This document shows positions 23,103 to 34,856 of a stretch of 64,000 bases of DNA, piece after piece. The translations under genes and the position numbers were made by a program. The stretch comes from Mallotus nudiflorus. Its lineage: Eukaryota > Streptophyta > Magnoliopsida > Malpighiales > Euphorbiaceae. Position 1 is the first letter of the stretch. Each line of letters begins with the position of its first letter. The notes under the pieces were generated by a model. It did no database searches and was not told the DNA's origin. It was given only the letters and a program-made list of their open reading frames with translations. Where the stretch lies: positions 434,001 through 498,000 of the forward strand of contig CANTUR010000130.1 in NCBI GenBank assembly GCA_947683625.1. Direction: 5' to 3'.

Positions 23103-26100
23103 TCAAGAAGGAAAGAGATACGGGTAAGAAGCTCGTATCTCAGCTTCAGACTCCCAGTATGCTCCTCAACTCTGTCGCTACGCCACAGAACCTGGACCAT
23201 CGGAATCTGCTTCGATCGCAACTGTCGAACTTGATAATCAACGATCGCCACAGGTTCTTCCACAAACGTCAAATCTTCACTCACTTCTACACTGTCGGGC
23301 TGCAACACGTGTGAAGGATCTGAGATATACTTCCTCAACATCGAGATATGAAATACTGGATGCACCTATGACATACTCGGAGGCAAATCCAACCGATATG
23401 CAACAATGCCAAATCTCTCCAGAATCTCATATGGTCCAATATATCTCGGTGCTAACTTACCCTTCCTGCCAAATCTCATCACACCCTTCATTGGAGATAC
23501 TTTCAGAAAAATAAAATCTCCAACCTGAAACTCTACATCTCTGCGCCTAGGATCCGCATAACTCTTCTGTCTACTAACTGCGGTCTCTAATCTTCGTTTA
23601 ATCACGGTGACTTTCTCTGCAGCATCCTGAACCATCTCAGGTCCAGTCAAAGCTCTATCACCAATCTCATCCCAACTCAGAGGGGATCTACACTTCCTTC
23701 CATACAACGCCTCATACGGTGCCATGCCAATACTGCTATGGTAGCTGTTATTATATGCAAACTCAACAAGTGACAAATGATCATCCCAGCTACCTCCCAA
23801 ATCCAAGACACACATCCTCAACATATCTTCCAGTGTCTGGATCATCCTCTCAGACTGGCCATCTGTCTGAGGATGAAAAGCAGTACTGAAGTCCAACCTA
23901 GTGCCCATCACTTCCTCTAACTTCTGCTAAAAATGAGAAGTAAACACCGAACCTTTATCTGACACAATGGACACAGGTACTCCATGAAGGCATACGATAT
24001 GCTTCACGTACAACTTCGCCAATCTAGCAACTGAATATATGGCTTTCACAGGTAAGAAATGTGCAGACTTCATCAATCTGTCTACAATCACCCAGATGGA
24101 GTCGTATCCATCCTTCGAACGAGGTAAACCGACCACAAAATCCATAGCTATCCTTTCCCACTTCCACTCGGGAATAGGAAGAGGCTGAAGCTTCCCAGAA
24201 GGCTTCTGATGTTCGGCTTTCACTTGCTGACACGTCAGACACTTGGCAACATAATCAGTGACATCCTTCTTCAACCCGTCCCACCAGTATAAATCTCTGA
24301 TACTGTGGTACATCTTAGTGACACTTGGATGAACGCTGTAAGCTGTAGAATGTGCTTCCTCTAAAATCTCCTCTCTCAAATCATCCACATCATGAACACA
24401 CAATCTACCACTGATCCATAACACACCGTCATCATCGAGTGTGAAATCAGTGAACTTCCCTGCTCGAACATTCTCTGCAAGCTCTTCCAGAATAGGATCT
24501 CGACTCTGAGCTGCTTTAATCCTATCCCTCAGTACATATTGCACTTTAAACTGAGCTAGCAGTCCACCTGATCTACTTATCTTCATCATCAGACCTTGAT
24601 CCACCATCAGATGCAACTCCTGGATCAATAGTCTCCTCTCAACATTGATGTGAGCAAGACTACCTGAGGACTTTCTACTCAAGGCATCTGCTACCATATT
24701 AGCTTTACCCGGATGATATAAGATCTCACAATCATAATCCTTCAATAGTTCCAACCATCTCCTCTGCCTCAAATTTAGATCTCACTGCTGAAAAATGTAC
24801 TTAAGGCTCTTGTGATCAGTAAATATCTCACAAGTCACCCCGTACAAATAATGTCTCCAAATCTTCAAAGCAAAAATCACTGCAGCCATCTCAAGATCAT
24901 GTGTAGGATAGTTCTGCTCATGCTTCTTCAACTGTCTCGAAGCATAGGCTATCACCCTTCCATTCTGCATCAGCACACAACCAAGACCAATTCTAGAGGC
25001 ATCACAGTAAACTGTGAACTTATCCACACTATTAGGCAAAGCTAATACTGGCGCTGTGGTCAACTTCTCCTTCAACAACTGAAAACTATTCTCACAAGCT
25101 TCTGACCACTCGAATCTAACATTCTTCTGAGTTAAGCGAGTCATAGGGGCTGCTATCCTGGAAAAATCCTGCACAAACCGCCTATAATACCCGGCTAAAC
25201 CCAGAAAACTCCAAATCTCTGAAACAGAAGTCGGTCTAGGCCACTCAGACACTGCCTCAATCTTCTGTGGATCAACCTGAATACCTTCTTTAGACACTAC
25301 GTGTCCAAGAAAAGAAACACTCTCCATCCAGAAATCACACTTCGAGAATTTAGCATAAAGCTGATGATCTCTCAATGTCTGTAGTAAAATCCTCAAGTGA
25401 TATACATGCTCCTCCATACTCCTCGAATATACCAGTATGTCATCAATGAAGACTACTACAAACTGATCCACATACGATCTGAATACCCTATTCATCAGGT
25501 CTATAAAAGCTGCTGGTGCATTAGTCAAACCAAAAGACATCACTAGAAATTCATAATGGCCATATCTAGTGTGGAACGCTGTCTTAAGAACATCAGATTC
25601 ACTAATCTGCAGCTGATGATAACCCGACCTCAAGTCAACCTTATAAAAGAACTGTGCACCCTGTAGTTAATCAAACAGATCATCAATCCTCGGGAGAGGA
25701 TACTTGTTCTTCACTGTCACCTTGTTCAGTTCTCTGTAGTCAATGCACAGTCTCAGGGTACCATCCTTCTTCTTCACAAACAGGACTGGTGCACCCCAAA
25801 GGGAAACACTAGGTCTAATAAAACCTTTATCCAATAACTCTTGCAACTGCTCCTTTAACTCTTTCAACTCTGCAGGAGCCATTCTGTAGGGTGGCATAGA
25901 TATAGGAGTAGTACCTGGAACCACATCTATACATAACTCAATCTCTCTATGAGGTGGTAAACCTGGCAACTCCTTGGGAAAAACATCAGGAAACTCACAA
26001 GCAACAAGAACATATGTGAGTGACAACTTCTCCACTGACGTATCCCTGACCAATGCCAAATATCCCTGACATCCTTTCCTCAACAACTTCCTAGTCGTAA

Positions 26101-27853
26101 TAGTAGAAATAAGATTCTGAGGTGCTGAACTCCTATCACCAACAAACTTAAAATCTTCTTCACCGGGAATTCTAAAAGTCACCTCCTTATTCCTGCAATC
26201 TACCACGGCGAAGTGCTGAGATAACCAATCCATTCCCAGAATAACATCAAACTCCATCACATTTAACAAGATCAAATCAACGGGTAATTCTCTACCTCCC
26301 ACGAGAACTGGACAACCAGAAAGAACAATATCGGTGTCTAAGGAATCGCTCAGAGGAGTGGCAACAGACAAAGGAAAAGCCATCCTCGAAGCTTGCCAAC
26401 AAGATTTAGAAGCAAAAACAGGAGAAATAAATGAATGCGTGGCACCCGGATCAAATAAAACCTAAGCATCCAGGTAACAAACAGAAACAATACCTGCCAC
26501 GACTGCATTAGATGCCTGAGCATCCTGCGGAGTAAGATGGAAAACTCTGGCCTGACCTCGACCTCCCTGTTGACTGGTAGAAGCCTGGCCAACACCTCTG
26601 GAACCTCCTCTAGTACCTCTACCACGACTCTGCTATGGAACAAACTGAGTAGAACTCTGATGTTGGACTGGCGGTAACTGAAATGGCACGGGTGCAACAC
26701 TAGCAATTGACTACTGTGGGAATCGCGGGTTCTGCTGCTGCTGATACCCGGAGTAAGGACACGATCTGGCAAAATGTCCTGTCTGCCCACATCTGAAGCA
26801 TGTCAGTGGTGTCAGATAACACGGTCCCTAATGGACTCTACCACAAGTCTGGCAAACACTAGCCGCTGATCCAGAACTACGACCACTGCTGCTGCTCGAA
26901 GCACCTGACCCAAATTTGAACGATCTACGCTGACCTCCACGACCATGTCTACTGCTCCGATGCACTCGCTGCTGCTGTCTCTGACTCTGCTGAGTCTAAC
27001 CTCGTTGCTGACTACTCGATCCAACATGAAAACTCGAATACAGGGTAGCCTGCAATCCACTCGACTGAACTCCTAGCTGGAAATAATCAGGCATCGCTCC
27101 CTGCCTAACTAACCTCAGCTCAATCTCCTTGGCCAACTCTATCACAGACTCGAGAGTAAGGCCTGCTGTAGGCATACCAGCAAAAGCAGAACCCAAACCA
27201 GTAACATAGGCAGTGACCGCGAAATACTGATCTCGCATCAGATCCTCTGCATATCTACCTAGACGAAGAAACTCTCGGGTATACTCCTATACAGATCGAT
27301 CACCATGAGAAATACTGGTCAAACGAAGACGATAACTCAAACGAAGAGGCTCTGGACAGAATCTCCTCATAAACCGCTCTCGGAACTGAGCCCAGGTCAT
27401 CGTCATCATATAAGGCTGGATCATCTGAATGAACCAATCTAGAGCTGGTCCCTCAACAGACAACTCAACGATCATGATCCGCTAGTACTCGGTATGAGCA
27501 GTCCGAGTCCTAGTCTCAATCACATGCAGAAAGTCTAACGGATCGGAAGTACCATCAAAAGCAATCCTGCCAACTCGGGCATAGAACAAAGCTGCCTCAG
27601 GGTCAGACATACCCTGCTGATAGGCAGGCTGAACAGGCTGAACAACTGGAGGCACAGGAACATCAAACTCAGGCTCTACAGGCTCCTCGTCCTGTAACTC
27701 TCTCTGCCTACGGCGACCTGTCGCTCCTCAAGGTCTACCTCTGCCACGACCTCTACGTCTAACTGGCTGCTCAGGAGGTAAAACCTCGTCCTGAAAAGAC
27801 TCATCATCCTCGGCCTCAACGACCGGTGGAGCGACACGCGCTCGCCTCCTCAT
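23103..27853 (-). pseudogene. gag-pol of the Tekay-type element, 12 in-frame stops and one frameshift
   Basis: One minus-strand frame from ATG 27853 runs almost to the end. In order: Arg/Gly-rich N-terminus; gag core (about 27600-27080); zinc knuckle CFRCGQTGHFARSC (near 26795-26755); protease with 'LFDPGATHSF' near 26455; reverse transcriptase with 'FIDDILVYSRS' (near 25450); RNase H with 'YCDAS' and 'TDHKSL'; integrase with 'CLTCQQ', 'MDFVVGLPRS', 'HPQTDGQSER' and a GPY/F-type 'IGPYEIL'; and a chromodomain with 'VRQLRSKQIPMVQVLWR'. In-frame stops begin at 27730, 27484, 27289, 26998, 26830, 26713, 26635, 26464, 25669, 24784, 23929 and 23368. Nine are TAG. A one-base loss near 23155 shifts the chromodomain end away from the usual TWE..YPYLF ending. 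It cannot make a working polyprotein. Confidence 0.94.
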
Positions 27854-28035
27854 ACTAAAAAGATAAATGGAAAGATTCAGACAAAACAGACAACGGAGGA
27901 ATAACGCAGAAAACTAAGCAAGGAATACTTATCAAGACATACTCGAACCTAATTCACTGCAGTAGTTACCAAAAGAAAACACAACTCGAAAACTAGGGCC
28001 ACAACTCACATAACTAAGCCCTGACACAGAACTCT

Positions 28036-28047
28036 GCTCTGATACCA
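28036..28047 (-). other. Primer binding site, initiator Met-tRNA type
   Basis: On the minus strand TGGTATCAGAGC lies five bases inside the 5' LTR end. It is complementary to the 3' end of plant initiator methionine tRNA, the usual primer for this lineage. It also fixes the element's orientation and LTR border. Confidence 0.93.
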
Positions 28048-28051
28048 ACTT

Positions 28052-31000
28052 TGTCACGACCTAAAACAGGGGCCATGACCGGCGCTAGGGAACGGGAATT
28101 CTTTCGAATCCGGAACCCATAGCAAGCCTAAAAATAAAAATAAAACATGCAATAATAACAATAACAATATTAAATTTACAGCGAAAATAAAAATCGTAAA
28201 TACTACAATATCATTTCATCACTGGATTTAAACCAAATCTCATCTCATCACATATATATATAAAATCTTTCAGTACAAATCCAATTTCAATATAATACAT
28301 CTCTTTAAATAAAATACATGAAATCCCACATATTAATTCACAACTACTGCAGTGTCTAGATTATAAAAATAAGACTCAAGTAAATAGTTTACACAAAGAA
28401 GCCGGAGCGGAAGAAATCCGGCGTATCGACCTGCTACTAAGGTCTGAAGATGTTGACTCTCCTGAAAAATAGTCAACGGAGGGGAGTCAGACCTCACTGA
28501 GTGAATTACTATAATATATATACATACACACTAAATGATAATGCATACAGTCAACAGTATATATCTAATATATATATACAGGCAATTACACACAGATGCA
28601 ATAAAAAATCATTTTTATATATTTTATCTGAAAATCATCTTTTATGAAGGATCACATAGAACCCTATGATATCGCAACCTCGAAAACAGTGTTAGACAAC
28701 ACTCTAGCCACACAGGCTCACTTATTCCAAATATATCCAGTTAATCCATTTAGACAGTAGACTGGCCCCGAGACACTAAGTCAACCGAGCTCCAGCAGTC
28801 TGACTGCCAGTGTGATTGGCCTCGAGACACTTGGTCAACCGAGCTCCAGCAATCACACCTCCAAACCATATCTCACATATTAATAATCATAATCAATCAA
28901 TATCCATAAATAAGTTAGTAATATAGCCTAAATACTATAGGCGTACCGGTACGTACTCGGTCCTAGTGCTGCCCACTAGGTAGCACGTTCTATTGATATC
29001 CTTCATTAATAATATAAATCATTCATTCACAAAAATAAATGATGCATGAATTTCAATAAAATAACAACATAAACCATATATATACCAGAAATATACCAAA
29101 AGTAAACCAGGTATATTTCGAGTATATATATGTCAAATGAATTCAATCAAATTATAAATTAAGTTGGAAATATATTTAAAAATATTTTTTTAAATATATT
29201 TTATTTACAAAGCATGCATATAATTTAATATATACCAAAAATAAACCAAAAATATACTTAAATACAAATCATATTATTTATGCATTTCAATCGAAATAAA
29301 ATATATATTTCTAAATCATGCATCCTAAGCATATATATATATAGTATAGTAACTCACCTAGTGCGCTCCACGAGACGGGTCCGACGGGCCTGGACCACTA
29401 GCCCTCGGTCTCGGCGCAACTAAACAAATAATAACGATAAAAATCAGAATAACCCTAACAGAAATCCTAGAATTCGATCTAGAGTATTAAACACAGAATT
29501 GAGATTAGGGTTCGACCGGACATCACGTTTTACGAGAATTCTACCGAAAATTCGGCAGAATCTCCCCTGTAAAACGGACATCTCTCCACTCAAAAGAGTA
29601 GAGCCGACCCTGCAAGGAAATACACTTCGAAATACAAGCTCAACATAAATCCACAACCCCTCGGTCGGACTCCAAACTACAGTCTACCGACCGGGGTCCA
29701 CAAACACAGAACAATTCTGAAAATACCAAAAATATCCTTATAACATAGAAATACATTTTATAAGTATAAATTACATAATTAACCTTAAAACACTGTAAAA
29801 ATCGATAAAAACTCATTTTATTAGTAAAACCGTATATTATATATATAATTGAAAATAATTTACGAAAAATAGTTTTAATTAGTTAAAAATACCAAATAAT
29901 TTGTAGAAATCATTTTTATACCTTAAATAACTATTAAAACCAATTAAATTACATTTTTAGCTAATTTAGGGTAAAATTACCAAAATACCCCTATATATAT
30001 AAATATACTAAAATTACTTCAAAAATTCACCAAAAATTATAAAATTATCCAAAATTAATTTTCTCAACATATTTATCAATAATATCAATAATTAAACTCA
30101 ATTAACCAATTAATTTCAAATAAAAACATAATTAACCATAATTTCCCAAAATTACATAAACTTAAATAATTCAAAATAAATACATAATAATTCATAAAAA
30201 TTCCAAATAAATTCCTATAATTCATTTAAACACCTAATTTAACCATAAAACACAATTTCATAATTTATATAATTAATTTCCGAAAATTAGAAAATAATAT
30301 TAAAATATTCAAAAATACCCAAAAATCCAAACAATCTCCAAAAATTCCACAAAAATTCATACATGTAGATTAAGCTACTAGGATCAATATTTGTGAAGGG
30401 ATTTTTCATGAATCAATCAATTCCAAGCTCAAAAAAAATCAAAAACCCTAATGTGACCGAATTGGAAAATTCGAAACCTTATCAATTCTAGACCATTTAA
30501 GCTCAAACCAAAGCTAGAATCACACTCACCGGAGCTCAAGGAGAAGAAAGAGACTGGCGGTGTCGAAAATGGTGGTCGGAAGAGGAAGAAACGGCGAGGA
30601 GAGGATTTCGGCCAAAAATGGCAGAAACCGAGCAAGCCACTGCTGGAGAAGACGGCTGGGACGGCGAGGCAGCGGAGGAGAACGGCGGCACGCAGGGGAA
30701 GGCACTCTAACGGCCGGTGATCGGGGTAGCAGCGGTGAGGGATGGGTGGTCAGGCGCACGGGAGAAGGAAGAAGAAGAAGAAAAAAAAAAGAAAAAAAAA
30801 GAAAAATAAATAAATAATAAAAAAAATAATAATTTTAATAAAATATTTAGAAAAATTTACATCCACACACTTAAAATTTAATATTTTAATAATTTATACT
30901 AAATAAAAATAATTAAATAACAATAAAACTAATAAATAATTAATAAAATATTAGGGTAATATTAAACCCTAATTAAATAAATATATACACACATAGACTT

Positions 31001-31269
31001 TATTTAGTATTTTAAAAATACGTATGAGTTCATGCAAGTCCGAAAATATATTTAAAATAATTAATAATAAATTATTTACGTGAAAATTTCCCCGAAAATG
31101 AAAGTCCCGAGAAAATTTTACGTAAAGCACTGTAAATAATACACAGTAATTAAAATAGGTTTTAAATACATATCAACTCGTAAAAATATCGTAAGATATA
31201 TATACAAAAATTATTAACACTGCATATCCCGATACAGTGTAAAAATGTTTAAAAACACGGGATATTACA
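28052..31269 (-). repeat. 5' LTR of the Tekay-type element
   Basis: 3218 bp with the same ends as the 3' LTR. Differences from it are scattered, for example several transitions within the first 150 bases and a small insertion near 29240. The 42-bp direct repeat pair and GC-rich leader (about 30530-30780) are conserved. Confidence 0.95.
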
Positions 31270-31274
31270 TAAGC

Positions 31275-32365
31275 ACATCTAGACTCAATGAACATTTAAA
31301 ATCAACACCAATTAAATCAGTAAATTTTTTAAATTTATGCAACCTAGCAAGTGAATTTTTAATATCCCTAACTGCTTCTTTAACTCTTTTGACAGACATG
31401 CCAGATTCTTTTAGCCCCTTATTGACAACTAAATTAAGAATGTGTGCAATGCAATGCATATAAATAAACTTAACTTTAACAACAAATGTGGCCTAAGACA
31501 TTTTTTTTTAAAAAAAAACCCAAGTGTCGTGTCATTTGAATAAGCATTATCTACTATCACAGTAAATACATTTTTAACACCCCAATCAAGTAGACAGTTT
31601 TCTAAACTTTTTGCAATGTACTCACCTCTGTAAGAGGTTATAAGAACAAAGGAAATTATTTTTTTTAGAGCTTCCACTCAACATCAATGTAATGAGTAGT
31701 TATGCATAAATAATTTACGCGTTGAATTGAAGTCCAAGAGTCAGTTGTTATGCTGACTCTTTGACTTTGGCAGTGATTTATGAAAATAGATTTCAAATTC
31801 AACCTTACTTCTAAATATGCATTATAACAGTCTCGACTGACTATCCATCTACTAGGTATCTTAAATCTAGGACATGCAACTAATATGAAATGTTTAAATC
31901 CCTCCCCCTCAACAAATTTAAAGGGGAGTTCATCAACCATCACCATATTAGACAATGCATTTCTAATGACTTCATTATCAAACTTCTAGGTCCCTAATAC
32001 ACCTACAGGCTCAAAACTACGCACATGAGGTTGAAGAGTTAAAAGGCTTTGTCTAGTTTCCTTAGGGTTAGGGTCTTTAATGCATATGAGCATATGATTT
32101 TTAATGGATGATGTACCATTTTTTTCAGGGTCAACAAATAATTTTTTAGCACAATAAATGCATCTAGCTTTTACCAACTTCCCTTACTCTTCAAAGATTT
32201 TTTCAAAGTGCTCTCATGCCTTGCTTCTGATATATTGTCCTCCTTTCTCTTTTTTTGTTTTTTATCAACATTTGGTTGCTTTTGGGCTTCCATATTTTCA
32301 GCTTGATGTGTCTGATCACCAATAGCAGGTTCACTACCACTGGGACCTTCTGCTTCTTTTTCCAT
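31275..32365 (-). pseudogene. hAT transposase, N-terminal part with BED zinc finger
   Basis: Minus strand from ATG 32365. A Lys/Glu-rich, probably nuclear-targeting N-terminus is followed by a frameshift near 32175, then a BED-type zinc finger with 'CIYC' and 'HMLIC' (CX2C..HX3C) at about 32165-32080. A stop near 31988 precedes the 'ALSNMVMVDELPFKFVE' segment and the catalytic RNase-H-like core with 'ITTDSWTS' (near 31755). A further frame change near 31500 leads to 'LVVNKGL' and 'RVKEAVRDI'. The frame stops at the insertion point 31274; the missing remainder is at 18836-19843. Organisation and motifs are those of RICESLEEPER-like hAT transposases. The copy is inactive. Confidence 0.9.
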
Positions 32366-34077
32366 CTAATGCATGTATTTGACATGAAAAAGAACAACAA
32401 AACTATCATTAGAAGTAGCTTCCACCAGAAGAAAACAATATAACAGTCACACAATCCATACAAATCAAGTAAACGTGCAAGCATATTAACAACTCAATTA
32501 GGAAATGAATCACATTGAAGGTAATTAATTATATTTAGTATTAATAGAACAAATAAATATTGTTAAAATAACATAAAAATATTTATAATATTATTTATTT
32601 TGTAAATTGTAATATTATTAATTATATTAATAAATATCAATAATAATAATAATTATTATTATTATTATTTATAAATTTTATTAATCATAAAATAAATATA
32701 CAATATAAATATAAACTTAAAAATCAATATATATTTATAGTAAATTCAGAATTTTTTAAAAAGCAATTATCAAATAAAATATGGTTAATAAAAAATAGAA
32801 TCTATTGTTTTTAAGGAAATTATTTTATAAATCGTTAACACAGACACATATTCGATTAAAGCAATGATCAAAAAAATATATTTACTAATATTAATATTTT
32901 GAAAGTAAAAAAAAATCATTTTTCACAAATCTATTTTCAAAATATAATTTAAAAATTTTAACATAAACAAGATCTACTCACAAAATAAGCAAAGCAGTGA
33001 TTAATACCTTTTACAGTGATGTTTAAAATGTTGCTCTGACTTGATTTATTGGTATAAAAAATAAAGGAACTTACTTGCTTCCACTTTAAATTTAACCAAT
33101 GGATAGATCAACCACTTTAGGCTTCCACCATTAAGATCTCTTTATGAGATCAAGTAAAAAACTTCGTTGATTCAACCATTGAATCGATTCACCAGCATAT
33201 CAAGCAAAACACATGAAAAATAACATAAAATCAGTAAGTTTTTGTAATGAATAACTTATAGATCAAGCACTTAACTATTTTTTATATACCAAACACCAAG
33301 TCAGAGAGATGGAAATGAAACATAGATAATAGAAAAAAAAAAGAGTTATTCATCATTCATGTGTCTCTGAGAGAAAGAGACAAAAGATAAGATGAGAAAC
33401 CGAGAATAGAACAAAACAGATCAAGCGAAGAGCGTGAGAAGAGAGCAAAGGAAGAGGCAAAGCTAGATGAATGGTGACAAGATGATTGAAGGGTTAGGGT
33501 TATCGGGTAGGGTTATAGGAGTCTAGGGTTAAACGAGAGAAGAGAACTCTAGAAGGATCGAGAGACAAAAGGAGGTGAGAAATGGTGAAAAGGAGTGAAA
33601 GCGACGAATATATAGACATAACAAATTTTTTAGGATTAGGGTATATAAAAGCGACGTCGTTTTAATGTTTAGTATACAATGTTTAGTTTTTTTATCGGTT
33701 TGGTTATTTCAATACTAGAACCGAACCGATAACTAAAAAGCCAAAAAACACTACTCCAGAAATCGAATCACCCTTAACTCATTTTCAATAACCAACTGAA
33801 CCATTGAAATTGGCTCGAACCGATTCAGTCTGAACGGTTCAATCAATTAATGCTCACCTCTAGCCATGGTTATAACTTGGGACCTAACATCCGAGGTGTC
33901 TCAACCTTGACCATTCGATCTAGGTATTACGGGCAGTAAAAATGTTCCAATCTTATTAATTCTTGGCGTATATATAGGTATACAAATAGGTATTTGATCA
34001 AAATTAAATAAAATATGCTGATGTGACATATGTTAAAATGTCAAAATTATCCTTTATATTTTTAAAATCTATAAATG

Positions 34078-34650
34078 TCTATTGGTGTAAAAAAATTCAA
34101 ACATTTACAACTTTTGACAAATTTATTCCATTTTTTAATTTTAAAAAATAATTCAATTTAAAAATCACTTGATTAATTAAATGAAAAGTGTTGACATGTA
34201 AAAAAATTAAATATGATAAAACTTTTAAATTTATGATGTATTGTTATTTTAATAAAAAATTTTAAAAATTATATATATGTATGTCTAGTAAATTTGATAA
34301 AATTTCTTTAAATGTTAAAATTATATATTTTTTTCTTTCAAAAAGAAGTTAGATATTTTTAAATACTTTCAAATAAATAATTATGAAACAATTAAAAATT
34401 TTGAATTATCTAGAGTAATAATTATGTATATTAATTTTTTTTGAAATTATTATAATGAATGTCATTTATTAACTTAACAATTTTCAATAGTAAACATAAT
34501 TTTTATTATTATGTATGTATTTTTTATTTAATATTAAATAAATAAATATTTATATTAATAAATTGAATAAATTAAAATATTTTATTAAAATTTAAAATTT
34601 GGGATAAATTTGTCAAAAATTTAAAATGTTTGAATTTTTAATTACGAAAT
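34078..34650. repeat. Internal, smaller inverted-repeat copy inside the outer TIR element
   Basis: At 34078 'tctattggtgtaaaaaaatt' repeats the outer element's terminus in direct orientation. Near 34601-34650 an inverted match runs through 'gggataaatttgtcaaaa' to 'atgtttgaattttt'. The pair suggests a second, related element or duplicated terminus nested in the right arm. Its outermost right bases have diverged and no target duplication was seen. Confidence 0.45.
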
Positions 34651-34856
34651 ATTTAGAAAATTTAAAAGAGTAAATTTGACATTTTATAAGATGTCAAGTC
34701 AATATTTTTATTTAATTTTGATCAAAAAATTATTTGTGTTAAAATTTTCAAACATTTGTCAAATCGAAATATTTTTATAAAAATTAAAAGATTGGAATAA
34801 AATTACAAAATATTGCAAATGTTTGAATTTTTTACACCAATAGGCCAAAGATAAAA

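Larger units (their letters stand above)
19849..31269 (-). mobile_element. Full-length Tekay-type Ty3/Gypsy chromovirus, 11.4 kb
   Basis: Two long LTRs (19849-23054 and 28052-31269) flank a 5-kb internal region. The target duplication TAAGC is present on both sides (19844-19848 and 31270-31274). On the minus strand the order is 5' LTR, initiator-Met-tRNA primer site, gag with a zinc knuckle, protease, reverse transcriptase, RNase H, integrase, C-terminal chromodomain, polypurine tract, 3' LTR. LTRs over 3 kb plus an integrase chromodomain are the Tekay (Del) pattern. The insertion point is inside the hAT transposase just before its TRWN motif. The LTRs differ only at scattered, mostly transition sites, so the insertion is fairly young, yet gag-pol is not open. 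Confidence 0.95.
17364..33862 (-). mobile_element. hAT DNA transposon, split by an LTR retrotransposon
   Basis: The 8-bp duplication GCCATGGT flanks it at 17356-17363 and 33863-33870, the hallmark of hAT insertion. The ends are short imperfect inverted repeats: TAGGACTGAGCAT on the left against TAGAGGTGAGCAT (reverse complement of the right end), 10 of 13 matching. Without the retrotransposon the element is about 5.07 kb. It carries a RICESLEEPER-type transposase on the minus strand in two parts. Sub-terminal DNA at 17750-18780 and 32480-33800 is non-coding; 18108-18260 and 18440-18560 share a degenerate repeat with 'accaaagaaat' and 'tggaagc.tcatcat'. Confidence 0.93.
17181..34846. mobile_element. 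Outer Mutator-like TIR element (non-autonomous), host of two nested insertions
   Basis: The left end 'ggcctattggtgtcaaaatt' at 17181 and the right end, the reverse complement 'ggcctattggtgtaaaaaat' finishing at 34846, are terminal inverted repeats that can be followed for about 60-70 bp with mismatches. The 10-mer AAAGATAAAA lies immediately outside both ends (17171-17180 and 34847-34856), fitting a 9-10 bp MULE-type target duplication. Without the hAT insertion the element is about 1.15 kb and shows no coding capacity, so it is a non-autonomous MULE or long MITE. The superfamily is inferred from duplication length and long TIRs. Confidence 0.75.
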
